A stretch of DNA of 64,000 bases from Synaphobranchus kaupii (Eukaryota > Chordata > Actinopteri > Anguilliformes > Synaphobranchidae). Position numbers and translations under genes: made by a program. The DNA lies in the NCBI GenBank assembly GCA_029718625.1, contig CM056376.1, positions 22,512,701 through 22,576,700 of the forward strand, written 5' to 3'. Numbering within the stretch: position 1 is the stretch's first letter; each line of letters starts with the position of its first letter. The notes below the pieces were generated by a model. It was given only the letters and a program-made list of their open reading frames with translations, ran no database searches and was not told the DNA's origin. Of this stretch, positions 39,461 through 51,508 are shown one piece after another.

Positions 39461-40925
39461 CAGGGTTGGGTAGAGTACCCAAAAACTGTACTTCAGTAAA
39501 AGCATTATTACTTTCTGGAAAATGTACTCGAGTACTAGTAAAAGTAGCCTTCACCGAAACTACTTGAGTTAGAGTAGTTTGCAAAAATGTACTCAAGTAC
39601 TAGTTACATTTCAAGTTACTTTTAGATCAACACTTATCATTCAACCAGAATGGAATGAACCATTAAAAGGTTATGTTTTAAATGAATTTACTAATTAAAT
39701 ACATGATTAAATTAATTGACTGCAAGGCTTTATTTTTTGCAGTTGTAACATTAACAACTGTCAAATAACATTTTGATATTTTCAGCCCTTACAAAAATAT
39801 AGGCTGTCCAGCAGATTTTCGGCAAACCTTTGGCATTGTTGCCACAGGTTTGCGACAAGCTCATATTTTCACATGCAAATTAGCTTTTTGGGAACTGCCA
39901 TTCACTTCTGGCAAAGTTTTTAGTTTGCCACTACTGGCAAAGTCTGACAAATCTCTGGCAACATTTTGTGGAAAACAATTTAGTTTGCAGCAAATGCGCT
40001 ACATATTAGCTGCAAGTTTGCAGCAAACTATCCAGTTTTGTAAGGGAGGGCACACATGTTACATTAAAAATATTCCCTTTCATTTGGTAAGATATAATGA
40101 AACTGAGAAAATGATAATAGAATAAACTCTCCTAATGGTGAATTGCCGTTATTCAACCATGACAATTGGTAAATTGTGAACAGAAAGTGATGCAACCTCA
40201 TTTATAAAGACACAACAGAGATAAGGAAACTATGGAGGTCTTAGCTAACTGAAATGACCCTTTATAAATCTGTCTTTCATTAGCTATTGCTTTAGCCTTC
40301 AAATAGCAGCCAAAGATATGTCATTTGCATAAAACACTGATATGTGGCCTATGAAAACAGAGAAAGTACAGATGACTTACCGAAAGTTTCTTTAGGTTTG
40401 AAGTGGAGTTCATATAAACTGAAAGGTGTCTATCCTTTGGAATGCAAAGCAGACATTTCATACAATAGCTGTTATTTTGCTTAAAGTTTGTAAGGAAAAA
40501 CATAGATCAGAGGCCAGGGATCATCTCCCCATTATCTTCGATTTCCATAACTGCATGGCAACGCAAAATAGTTCAAAAGGTAGGCTAGTTGTTGCAGTTA
40601 GCAATGCAGAAATCTAGCCAGGCCTATGGTATGTAGATATGTAATTTTTAGATAGCTATAATTGCTATCCCTATCACCATCACGTTTGGATTCTATTTGA
40701 ACCGTAAAAAAATTGTAAAAATTGTTCTTTTAGATAATGTAACACCAGCATATTTTTTAAATGTAACGAAATATAAGTATTTTTTTAGATTATTACAAAT
40801 GTACATGAGTAAAAGTAAAAGTAGTGTCTTTAAAAAAATACCCAGTTAAGTACAAATTCTTCAAAAAGCTACTGAAGTACAAGTTACGTAGTTTGAAAAC
40901 GTCGCTGCTCTGTACTGCAGCCCTG
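39461..40925. mobile_element. DNA transposon-like repeat with AAGTAC-rich ends
   Basis: The left end (CAGGGTTGGGTAGAGTACCC) and right end (complement CAGGGCTGCAGTACAGAGCA) start alike. The first and last 130 bases are packed with AGTACTxxAGTAAAAGTA-like motifs in opposite orientation, a structure I know from abundant fish DNA elements. No target duplication is clear, so the boundaries are approximate. It is interrupted by the element at 39786-40046. Confidence 0.5.
39786..40046 (+). mobile_element. CCCTTACAAAA-ended MITE, copy 1
   Basis: This 261-bp unit runs from CCCTTACAAAAATATAGGC to CCAGTTTTGTAAGGG, so it has about 11-bp inverted ends. It is the same sequence, inverted, as 51509-51771. 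The body has repeated TTTGCAGCAA/TTTGCCAC/CTGGCAA motifs. It lies within the AAGTAC-rich repeat 39461-40925. Confidence 0.78.
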
Positions 40926-41150
40926 CCTTCCCCGGGCAGTAGCTCATAATGAATTAGCCTCATAAAGAAAGAAAATGTCTGTGATTTGGAGGCTTCACTC
41001 AATCGTTTCTCATGTATCATTACCCCAGTGATGACCAGTGATGCTTTTTAATTGTTCCACTAAATCTGACTGTCATTTTCAGTTCAGAGGAGCTGAAATG
41101 TGTGCACATACATTTAGTTGTCAGTGAACAGCTTTTTGGGAAAGTTTTCA

Positions 41151-41177
41151 GGGGGGGGGGGGGGGGGGGGGGGGGGG
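41151..41177. repeat. 27-base poly-G run
   Basis: A continuous run of 27 G on the plus strand. It is capable of forming a G-quadruplex on either DNA strand context or in sense intronic RNA, and its length is also prone to sequencing error. Confidence 0.95.
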
Positions 41178-43819
41178 TGGTTAGAGGAGGGGACGGTTTA
41201 TTAAATTTAATTGCAATATGCAAAAAGCCATAATGACTCTAGGAAATTACAAGCGAATTAATCGACCAATAAGTTAAATTTTGGATGAATGCAATTAAAG
41301 GGATTTATGTAATCAATAGTAAATTTGCAAAGATTTTTCATCAAAGCAATCCACTTCTGCTGCTTGGATAACTTCCTCTACCATGTGTGCTAACAACTCT
41401 TTAAAAGATTTACAGTACATTTCCTTGGTTAATTGCCTCCAGATTAGGGGTGTGGACCATAGATTTCCACCACTCTAAAAGGCTGCCTATAAATGATAGA
41501 TTTTGTCCTGGGATTCCTGTATATGTCCTGTTCTAGTGAAAGGCTGGTGGCAGATCATGGGAAATTTGGATGTCACAAAGTGGAAATTAAATCCAGGCTA
41601 CATGCTTTATCTAGTGTCCGTTAGTAGCAGGGAGCACTTGTTTTTTTATTTGTATTTTTTTATGGAGATACTGAAGATGTGATGAAATCCTAATCTCTTA
41701 GGAGAAAAGAGGTTAAATCTTCGTTATCACAATTACAAAACTGCAAGGCCCTGTTAAATTGTTATATATAAAAGAGAGATGCGGATTCCTTCATAACACT
41801 TCTGTGTTTTCTGTATACTGGGTATTTAACATTTTGATTAATAAAAGGGATTATGCCTACAGCATAACTTTCCTCTGTAATTTGTCAAAATAGTTGGGCC
41901 TGAATTTACAGAATAACTGTATATACATTAGCCCCAGGCACTATGTCAGCAGTAATCATTAATGTAAATTCATAACACTGTTCATACGCATCAATTATGA
42001 TTCAGCTCTTTAAAATGGCACGGCATAAAGGAAGTACATTTGCATTTTTTTTAATTCCTTGAGCAGAAATGAAAGTTAGTTCCGGCTTCAAATTATTATG
42101 ACAAGGGAGAAACGGGCTGGTAAAGCAAGGCAAACCAAAATAGCATGAGGCCCAGATCTGGCTCTCTCCCAGATTAAATTTGTTCAAGATTCCAGCACGA
42201 CTCTACTCATCTTTGGACTTCAGCAGGTTTTCAATCCAATATAAAATGAATGAAAGGCTAAGATAAGTACTTCAGGCATTCCAGTCTCATCTGCCAAAGA
42301 AATTGTTTTTCTTTTTTCTTTTTTTTCTCAATCCAAACTCCGATAACAGGCATCTTAGAGGAGCAGTCGGTGCAGCCCTTAGTATTTCTATATTTGCATT
42401 TGTTGCTGTTGTGCTGTATCTTAAGCTTCTTGAAATCTTTCTTTGTTGAAATTGTCCAACGTTTACCATTTTAAGATATTTCTGAAATGTCCGTATGAAA
42501 ACAGAAGCGATGTGAATATCTGGTCCACCATACGGTAAGCATTTTTATTGTCACACAATTTATTCCATTCAAATATTAACAAATATGTGTTCCTAAAGCT
42601 CAATATGAAAATATCTGCTAATAACAACTAAAAACCATCTATTAATAGAATGATTCTGCCAAATATTAAGTATACGCTTGACGTAAAAAAAAAGATCACT
42701 CCGTTAACTACCGCATTAGCTTTCAGTTAAGCTGCAATGAAGGCTATCTAATAAAACCTGCGCTTCAGGATCGTTTAAATGACTAAATCTGCACATTGCA
42801 GATTTTTGCCATGCCTATTTTCAGAATGTGGGTGCGCCGAACGAATAGTAGCCTACATATATCCACAATTTTAAATAATGTTGATAAGATGCACAATTTT
42901 GTCATGCACATAAAAATAATTTTATTACTTACTTAATTGTATGGGCTTTGGTCAGTTCCGTATACCATGTTAAACCCTATACCCTCCATCTCTGTATGTT
43001 CAAGACTATATGACTTGGATAATGCGTTGGGTTTGCTTCTTAAACTAGTGCAGTTGTCTTTGTAGTTTATCTATATCGCTGGCCATCGTACCTGTAAATA
43101 TTTTCAGCCTCTTTCTGGTGAATCCACATGCCTCCAGAAGGTTTCTAATACGTAACTAGATTCCGCCTTTTTACCCTTCAGGATTTCCTCTAAAAAGCAT
43201 TGAGAAGCTGTGAGCCTTGTGCATCTGATATGCTGTATGCATTTTGTATAGCATTTGCTGTATGTGTCCTTGGGTCTGTTGCTACACTGTTTTCTGCTTT
43301 TCCCAAACGTGCCATAGATAAAAGGATGAAGATGATTGTCCTCTCCTTGACATTAGTCTGAAATGGCGTTGTGTTAATGACTTTCAGCATTGCTGGGCCT
43401 GGCAACTAATGAAAAGGACAGGACTATGACAGAAGTGCCCTCCGGCACCATAAGAACCACTCCAATGCCAGGGTGTTATGATGTGTGGTAATAAGCTGTG
43501 TTTACGGTCAGGATGCACTTAATGACTCATGTATTGGAGAGCACAATCAAATTAACTGCCTTAACAAATTCAGCCCATCTGCTCGAACCCCAGATTTTTA
43601 AAATGCATCGTGTTTAGAGGCAGTCATTTAGTGTTTTTCCCAATATTGGATTGCCAGTGGGTGCTGCAGCATTTCTTCAGTAGTTCTTTAGCATATTGGT
43701 CGGTATGGAGAATTTCTGTGTTTTTGATGTTAAGCCCCAAAACTAGGACTTGCCAAAGCAATCCGCTTATACATATTTGTACACTGTCAGTTATTACACA
43801 AGTGATCTTTCTATGAAAT

Positions 43820-43821
<2 letters not shown>

Positions 43822-43867
<46 letters not shown>
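43822..43867. repeat. (AT)n microsatellite
   Basis: About 22 AT repeats, followed by further AT-rich imperfect repeats to 43890. Confidence 0.98.
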
Positions 43868-43868
<1 letters not shown>

Positions 43869-44708
43869 TTGTATATATAAAATATATAATAATTTATATA
43901 ACTTATAGATCCCATGGTTTACTGTCATCTTGCTTGTGAGACCAAAGAGCGTTACTGAGCTTTGTAAGACCAGCTGAGGTATGGTCTATTAAAACTATGG
44001 TATGGTGGTTTTCTCATAGATTAGGAAGGTTGACTTTGCATTGCCTTTACCAGTCATTGCAACTACTGGCCAGTCTTATTAAATAGGCTTTAAATAGGAT
44101 TCTACCAATAGATATTTATTTCTAATTCACACCATCCCCCTCAGATTGTGCTCGTATCTTCTATTATGCCTGATCTGACCCCGATGAGGCAAACAGCAAG
44201 CACCCCCGAGCTCAGTGACCAACATTTTACAGAAATGTTACCCCCCTCCCCACTCTCCTACCACCCTCTGTATGGAAGTGCCTGTAGACAATTATTTACT
44301 TTAGCGGAAAGGGGAAGGTTTGACAGGATGTAGGATGCTGCAGTGTATTATGAAGAGGGAACAAGTGTACCATTTATATGTGTGTGCGTGTGGGGGGAGG
44401 TATCATTGTTATACTTTCATTGCTAGCTTTGGCGAGGTTTCGCGGTAGATGGCAGAGCTGTCTGGTTTTCGGTAGGATAGTCAGGTGTCCTGTGGAGTAT
44501 TCCACTACTGCCCGCTGATATACAAGCAGCACCAATGCTCTTGTTTCTGCCAAGTGCTCCTGGTCCCTGTCTTAAAGCCCATTCAGCAACATCGCCAGCA
44601 CAGAGTATGGCTGTATTTCTTATAGGGAAGCTAAAAAGTCTGAAAGTAAAAACTTCAGGGAGAAAAACAAAACTGCGCCAGGGGTTTCAAATCAAGAAGT
44701 GTTCTTGG

Positions 44709-45105
44709 GGGCGCTGCGGTGGTACAGCGGTAAGAGCGCCGACTTTCAGTCGGTGCAGTTGTGCTCCGAGGATCTGGGTTCGCGCCCCGGTCCTGCCAGA
44801 TCCGAGCATGGCCGGCGCCCTGTGGGAGCAGCAATTGGCGGCTGCTTCCGGGTGGGGGGAGGGGCTCGGAGAGAATCGCTGCACGCATAGCGGCCCTGGG
44901 CGGGCTGGAATCACGGTCAGGAGCTAGGAGGAGTCACGCCCTGAAGAGGACGTGGCGCCCTCCCGTCCTACCGCCGGCTGACCGGGTTGTGTTGCGGTGA
45001 TTCTCTAGCGGTTGCTACACGGGGTAATTGAATTAGAATAGGGTTCAATTGGCTACTAAATTGGGAGAAAAAGGGGAAAAATCAGAAACAAATTTATTTA
45101 AAAAA
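44709..45105 (+). mobile_element. 397-bp tRNA-derived SINE, intact ends
   Basis: The unit is flanked by a perfect 15-bp target duplication AAGAAGTGTTCTTGG (44694-44708 and 45106-45120). The head has an A-box (TGGTACAGCGG, 44720-44730), a readable anticodon arm (GCCGA/TCGGT around loop CTTTCAG, anticodon position TTC) and a B-box (GGTTCGCGCCC, 44777-44787). It is followed by a GC-rich unrelated body and an AT-rich tail ending in an A-run. Open frames across it are artefacts of its GC-rich body. It lies in ZMAT4 intron 1, sense orientation, and belongs to the same family as the unit at 24191-24611. Confidence 0.93.
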
Positions 45106-46547
45106 AAGAAGTGTTCTTGGAAGACCTGTTTTTTTTGGAAAGCTAGACATTCTGCATGCAGCATTATCTCTTAACAAGCATCCGCCAAGCTGTTGTGATT
45201 GACTAATTACTGTAGCATGGCTTTAAATATCTATTGCCAGTGGCAAATGTGAACGCTTGAAAAAAAATTTTTCTCTTTACCAGTAGTGATTCTGTAGAAA
45301 GTGCTTTGAAGTGTGAAGTTTCTGCTGAGTAGCAGCTACTTGAAGCTAAAGTAGCTGAAGTGACTTATTTGTCATTATAAATTCATTGAAATCTTTCAAG
45401 GGCGTAGCATTCTCTGTACACTTGATTAATAAAAAAAAAATGCATTTATTCAAATCATCCTGATTTGTTTACTGAGATAACCCATTTGAGAATTTCCTGT
45501 CATTTTAGATTGCACTGGAAATTGGATAAATGTTTGGGAGCCTCAGTATGGGCTGGTTAAACTCACTCATTTATTGTACAGCTAAATTCCCCCAGAAAGC
45601 TCAGTAAGATGTAGATTAGAAGATCTGCTCCCTATGGGCCTCTCAGAATGACATGCCTGATTCTTTGACCAGATACCAAATTGTATCTCTCCGTCTCTTC
45701 CTATTTTGCTTCCTCCCTTTTGAATGTATTGCGCTTTATGTGACTGGATTTTTGGCTGCACTGAGCTGATTTGGCAGTTTCATTATTTTTCTACCATGAA
45801 AATTAAATGGTTATTAGTAAAATATACTTACCTAAATGCAATGGAGTCATGTGTTTAAATGTCTTACATCTCCAAATGTTCAGTTTGTACATTTTTAATC
45901 AGGCACAGTAGCACATATTTTTGTAGCTAAACAAAATATTGTCTCTGAATAGGTTAGGAAATAATGCACAGGAGTATTACTGATATCCTGGCATTTTTTA
46001 ATGACTATGACCTTAGTTGGGTAGGACATCCTAATACATATATACTACATATATACTATGCAATGCACCATGCTTTTTAGCAATTAAAAAAAAACCGGAT
46101 TACTAGAAATGCTTCCCAAAAGAGATGGTGTGCTAGAAATGATACTTTCCAATCTATTATGCATTGAGCTGGCGTGCTGAGATTGCCTGAAAGCTTGATT
46201 TGACTATACCATTTATCAGTTTTACTTTCTAAAAACCTTTTTTCTGAAACAAAACACTCTTGTCTTCAATATATCAGAATTGGTAATGCCTCTGGCATGA
46301 ATACTATTGGTATTATCCTTTTTTCAGACATCTCTAGGATAAATCACTGTGAATCAGAAATCATATCGGTCCACAGCTGCATTCTGGTATGATATGGGTG
46401 ATTTATTCCATATCACTTGCATAAATATTTGATGCAGAATTGCAGATAAAAAAAATCTTCACACTGAAAATGACTGATGATTAACTGTGGTTTTGCCTAA
46501 GATAATGGATGGAAATTAAAGGGATAGTTCGGAATTTTGGACATAAT

Positions 46548-48483
46548 GGGCCCTATCTTGGTGATCTTGGCGCTTAGTCTAAGCGCATGGCGTAAAGTCC
46601 ATTTTAGGCGTGTCCAAGTCCACTTTTGCTATTTTAACGGCGTGTTTTTTTGGCGCTAAGCACGGCGCAAGGTGCAACTGGGCTGAACCTAGTCGCTTCA
46701 TTAATTATAGGTGTGTCTTGGGCGTGACATGCAATAAACCAATCAAAATGTCATATCCCATTCCCTTTAAAAGCCTGCTTTTCCACCTTGGCGGATTGCT
46801 TGATGGCGAAACAGACATGCTCGTGCGTGTTTAGTGTGATCAAGGAATAGGCTAAATGGAGTATGATCAATATTATTCGGACTAACCATTAGCCTATGAG
46901 TTCCCGGTAATTCCAGACCGGGCTGTTATTTTACAAAATATATGCGGTTAAATTTCGTTAAAAGGACCTGCAACAGCTGAGAATAAGCTATCAATGGCTT
47001 CAGTCTCACCTTAGAAAACGCCAAATTAGCCTGCTTGTTCAGCGAATTTCGTTTGATTATGCAATGAAAGTGTCAAACATCAATTCCAAGAGGCTGTTCT
47101 CATGGAGTTCTCGAAGTTCAAGCTTCAACCAAAGTTCATTAGGCTACCTGCATAGTAGGCTAATATTGATTAATAACATACATACTGTTATTTTGCCTTA
47201 ATGATGACACTAAATAGCCTACAATAAAGCTGTCAGGTTCGCAACCCATATGTTCACGCATATTTCCCCTTGTTTATGTTTATGGAAATGTGACCAACCT
47301 GTTTTACTCGTAGCGTAATCCTTTAAAACAATCCACTTTCCCAGGAAGACCGTGAAACGTGCGACTTACAGCAGGGGAAACGGAGAACATGCAGCGCGCG
47401 TGCAGAGAATGGCATTAAAATTAATTGTGAATTAATTCTGTAACGTGCTGCAAATTTGTTTTAGTTTCTAATTAGACGCTTAGTGCTCTTTAAAATCATT
47501 TTGTTCAGTTATGGAATAACGGGTGAAATCAGCTGGGTTTTAAACGGTGAGAGTATGGAAACCTGGTCACTGTAATTTAAAAAATATGAAGGGCGAAGAA
47601 TAGCTAAGGTTACAATTTAGTTACCATGGTGACATTTATCTCATTTATGTTTTTTAACCATAGGCTATCGAAAAAAACCTTATGCACAGCGAATCCGCTG
47701 TAGCCTAGGCTATTTGAAAAACAATAAATGCAATATTCACTGGACAAGGTTTTGAACTTTTTTCAGTCACAAACCATTCTATTTACTTACAGGCTGTATT
47801 CATAGATAAACAGAGCTGTATTGTAATGACATCTGAAGCGCATTTTCAGAACTTAAATGTCCGTCTATTGCCGTGCGCGAGTTTTCCATTGAATGACAAT
47901 TCGCGGATTAGGCTTGATATAGGTGTTATCAGCTGCTTTTTAATGGATAGCCATTGTCCCGTACCATCGCACATCGCCTGGATGTTGATGGAGTGGGCTG
48001 AAAGCAATTTAATGTGCATGGCATTCCCCTTCGCTGAGGGAAAGGTAGGCTATGGACCCTATGTATTTTTTGATATAGGCTACACAATAATACTATTTCA
48101 CATTGTAATCTTGATATTTTAATCATGTTTGTGCGCGCCCCTGTGTGTAACAGACAGGAGGGTACGCGCATTGTGCACACGCCTTTGTAGACGCACTTAT
48201 ATGCGCCGTTAAAATAACATGTATACAACTGCGACATGACTTTAGACCAGGTTAGTGGTGGTTCTAGCGCAAGCACTTTCTTGTGGCTCAAGATAGCAAT
48301 ATGCCAAAAAGAATCCTGGCCACTCCTCATCTTAAGACCAACACGCCCAAACGGCGCAAGAGTACATGCTAGTTAAACGGCGTGAGCGTTAGGCGTTATA
48401 ATGAACCTACCGCCAGGTGTAAGATAGCAAAGACACTTGCGTTTGGGTTAGCGCCGCTTTGCGCCGGGTGTGAGATAGGGCCC
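46548..48483. mobile_element. Harbinger-like element nested in the Kolobok-like element
   Basis: This 1,936-bp unit has inverted ends GGGCCCTATCT / AGATAGGGCCC and is flanked by AAT on both sides (46545-46547 and 48484-48486). The uninterrupted opposite arm of the host element shows the pre-insertion sequence with a single AAT, so a 3-bp duplication is demonstrated. Three-base duplications suggest PIF/Harbinger, but no transposase or Myb-like protein is recognisable, so the superfamily is inferred. The interior has scattered GCGC-rich blocks near both ends, including repeats of GGCGC and GGCGTG. Confidence 0.72.
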
Positions 48484-48889
48484 AATGTCTCAATTACGAC
48501 TTACCCATGATGTAGTTGATTGATGGAAACCATTTTCAGATAATTCCATGCTGTCCCTTCTTTTGGACATGCACACATTGCTAATGCTAGCGCAACTCTG
48601 AGGTATCGAGTAGCATCCACTACCAAACGCACTTAAACACTCCACAGTGCACCCAAAGCAAATGAAATACGACGACAGTCTATCGGGGTTATTTTCAGTG
48701 ATTATACCATCATTTTTCAAGTCAAACTATCGTTGAATCCTTTACTTTGTGCTCACCTAAATTCTCCGTGGAAGTACGGCGTTAGTTTAGTAGGTAACGT
48801 AAAGTAGCCTATAGCTCTGCCGGCCAAAAACAATATCGCGCGTGTGAAAGAATCAGACTTGTAGTATTGTTAGCTAACGTTCAGGTAAG

Positions 48890-49080
48890 ATGGTATTTCG
48901 GTGTGTATTTCAAGGTTGTTGAAATCAGGCAAAAAAATTGGGCACCACAAAGTTTTCACCGATTTCCAGTGGAAGATCAACAAAGAAAACAGCTGTGGCT
49001 TCTTGCTGCTCGCATGGATGTCACCAATTCAGACTCTAAAAAAGTTAAAAGTGTGTGGTGACCATTTCACGGAAAATCAA
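48890..49080 (+). pseudogene. Degenerate THAP zinc-finger exon
   Basis: The frame starts MVFRCVFQGC, giving the Cys-x4-Cys start of a THAP domain, and hits TGA at once. After a frame change the conserved FHRFPVEDQQRKQLWLLAAR segment appears (His/Phe/Pro and Trp typical of THAP), and after another change VCGDHFTENQ supplies the Cys-x2-His. The order and spacing fit a C2CH THAP DNA-binding domain with one stop and two frameshifts. A donor-like CAG|gtaact follows at 49168/49169, suggesting it was exon 1 of a spliced transposase or accessory gene. It is not functional as it stands. Confidence 0.82.
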
Positions 49081-49857
49081 AAAAGGACGGTCGGGACACC
49101 CTCTACTGAAGGAGACTGCTGTTCCATCACCTGTTTTTCTTCATGCACCGAAAACAACTGACGAGCAGGTAACTAATAAATGATTGCATGCGTGATCTAG
49201 CTATTCAATTTAGCTAGCTAGTTGCCACGATTGGGAAGTCATGGAAGTGGTCAACTTTTCCTGCAAATTGGTAGCCAGTGTGCTTGCTTGTATATGCTGT
49301 GTTATTCTGTAGCATGTTTCTGTTTAGCTGACTTGTTGTCTACCAAATATGTAACTTTACGGCAAAACGGATTGTGTCGGCAACTGTGGAGTACAGCAGA
49401 TAGCCTACAGGCAGATACCCTGGCTAATCTACAGCTAGCTCCGCCGCCGTACTTCCACTGAGAATTTAAGTGAGCACAAAGTAAAGGATTCAACGATAGT
49501 TTGACTTGAAAAAGGATGGTATAATCACTGAAAATAACCCTGATAGACTGTCGTCGTATTTTATTTGCTTTGGGTGCACTGTGGAGCGTTTGGTAGTGGA
49601 TGCTACTTGATAATTGAGACATTATGTCCAAAATTCCAAACTATGCCTTTAAGTTTAGCTTTTACCTCTCCAAAGTTAAGAAAACAGAGTAGCTAACTTT
49701 GTCAGCAGGCAAAGTACATTTTTGGTTCAGGGTTTGAACTCAGTGGAATGCTAAATTTGGCCTACAATGATGCAATGTGGCCATGCATTAAACGAGTATT
49801 GATGTTTCCGTGGAAAAGAAGGGGAATAAATGACTAGAAAGTAATTCAGTACACATA

Positions 49858-50406
49858 CAGTACTGTGCAAATGTCTTAGGCACCCTAGATTTTTTATGTA
49901 GATTTTTTCTTAGATGTTTATTTTTTGTCTTCTGCATTAGTGTGTCAGTAAAAAAAGAGCAAATTGTAGATTTCCAAACATTGATTTTCCAAAAACTTAA
50001 TTGAACTTTCGTCAGAGAAAAGAAGAACAAGGAGTTCTGCAACAGATGGTATGGTCTCCACAGAGGCCTGTTCTCAACATCACCGAGGCTGTCTGGGATT
50101 ACCTGGACAGACAGAAGCAAGCGAGACAGCCAAAGTCTGCAGAAGTTGGCAAGTCTCCAAAATGCTTGGAACAATCTACCAGCTGATTTTCTTATAAAAC
50201 TGAACAACAGTGTACCTAAGAGAGTTGATGCTGTTTTAAAGGGAAAGGGTGGTCACACCAAATATTGATTTGATTCTGTTTTTTATTGTTTACTGTTCTT
50301 TATAGTCAATTGTTTGATATTTAGAAACTTTAATTTAATTATTTTTTAAAGGATTTTCACCTTACGGATTTTCTTTACATGTGCCTAAGACTTTTGCACA
50401 GTACTG
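49858..50406 (+). mobile_element. Second Tc1-like transposon remnant (different subfamily)
   Basis: This is a 549-bp element flanked by TA (49856-49857 and 50407-50408) with inverted ends CAGTACTGTGCAAA / TTTGCACAGTACTG. The plus strand around 50010-50265 encodes only the C-terminus of a Tc1-type transposase, including a block resembling the NIxEAVWDYLD region and an ending GKGGHTKY, with frameshifts. Both helix-turn-helix domains and most of the catalytic core are absent. Its termini differ from those at 5563 and 56906, so it represents a separate subfamily. Confidence 0.88.
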
Positions 50407-50451
50407 TACACCCACATGTACGCACATGCACATGCATACGTATACTCACAT

Positions 50452-50484
<33 letters not shown>
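50452..50484. repeat. (CA)n microsatellite
   Basis: About 16 CA repeats. They begin 45 bases downstream of the Tc1 remnant's right TA, after a stretch of imperfect CACATG repeats. Confidence 0.97.
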
Positions 50485-50485
<1 letters not shown>

Positions 50486-51508
50486 CCTCCCCTTGCTTTA
50501 TTGTGACATTAAATAAATGAAGGGTATTCACTTTCCCCTGAGAAAACAGTGAGAGCCACATTGACAGGAAGGCTGTCAAAAGTTTGAACTCTTTCCCACA
50601 TGTTCATTTCACTTGTTCAATGATTAAAGGAGAGGAGAGATGCAGTAGACTACAAACCAACATATTTCCCTCGAGGTGTGCGATTGAGGGAAGTGAAAAT
50701 GGATTGATATCAGAAAAAAAAAAAAACAGGTCTGAAATAAAATTTTGAAAGTTTTTTTTGTACTCCTTCCTTATCTTTATATGTGCGCTATGGATGTGCA
50801 AAACTTGTGCAAAAATTCTGCTCCAGTAGCATTGGCCTGTTGTTGGCAGTTTGGTGGAGCTTTAGCAGTTATTAGCTCTAGGCTGTGAGCATCTGCAATT
50901 CCAATTTAATAAAAGAGAGCATGGGCTGTTCAGATTGAATATTATGGGACTGGAATTGTATATGAGCAATAACTGTCAAGACGTGAGTCAAGCAAAATGA
51001 ATGCTGGAAACAATAATAGGAGGAGACTGCAGGTAGTGCTAGCGGATTAAGCTCCTCTGACTAGATCCCAGCATGGGAGGATGCAGCCCAAGTCACATCA
51101 ATTAGTCCACCGCTGTTCTTAATTTCACCATCCTGATGGCATGCTCTGCAGTAATCCATTCAAGGAACAGCCGGAGCAATTTGGCTCGTAATTAAAAGAG
51201 AAACAAAAACTGAACACTGACTTTGAAAACTGAAAACTGTCTGGCAAAGACAGACTTTTTCACCAAACATTCACACTGTAATAGTCTGAAATTTTAAGGT
51301 TAACTCTGCTCACTGATAGCCTGAGGCATGACTGTCGGACATGATAGTTCCGTAAAACCATACGAAAGACTAGGAGGACTAGCGACTTGCATTTATATGG
51401 CGAGCTTTGCGTCAGTACATTGTAAACATGGAGTGGCCTGTACTGAGGAATCCAGCAGAAAGCACTGAGTGCTAAACCCTGGATCACAATATACTCAGCT
51501 CCTGTGTT

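Larger units (their letters stand above)
46520..49648 (+). mobile_element. Kolobok-like transposon with THAP exon, interrupted
   Basis: The element is flanked by TTAA (46516-46519 and 49649-49652). Its termini are AGGGATAGTTCGGAATTTTG on the left and the complement of AGGCATAGTTTGGAATTTTG on the right. The arms extend inward as long inverted repeats: the left arm resumes at 48487-48783 after a nested insertion, and the right arm is 49442-49648. TTAA duplications together with an internal THAP-type zinc finger fit the Kolobok superfamily; piggyBac shares TTAA but does not normally carry THAP. Without the nested 1,936-bp element and its 3-bp duplication the element is about 1.2 kb and lacks a catalytic domain. 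It sits in ZMAT4 intron 1. Confidence 0.8.

Noticed and set aside
44711..44790. tRNA gene
   Set aside because: A- and B-boxes and an anticodon arm are present, but the unit continues into a SINE body with a tail and target duplications, so it is a tRNA-derived SINE head, not a functional tRNA gene. The same applies near 37230 and 24560.
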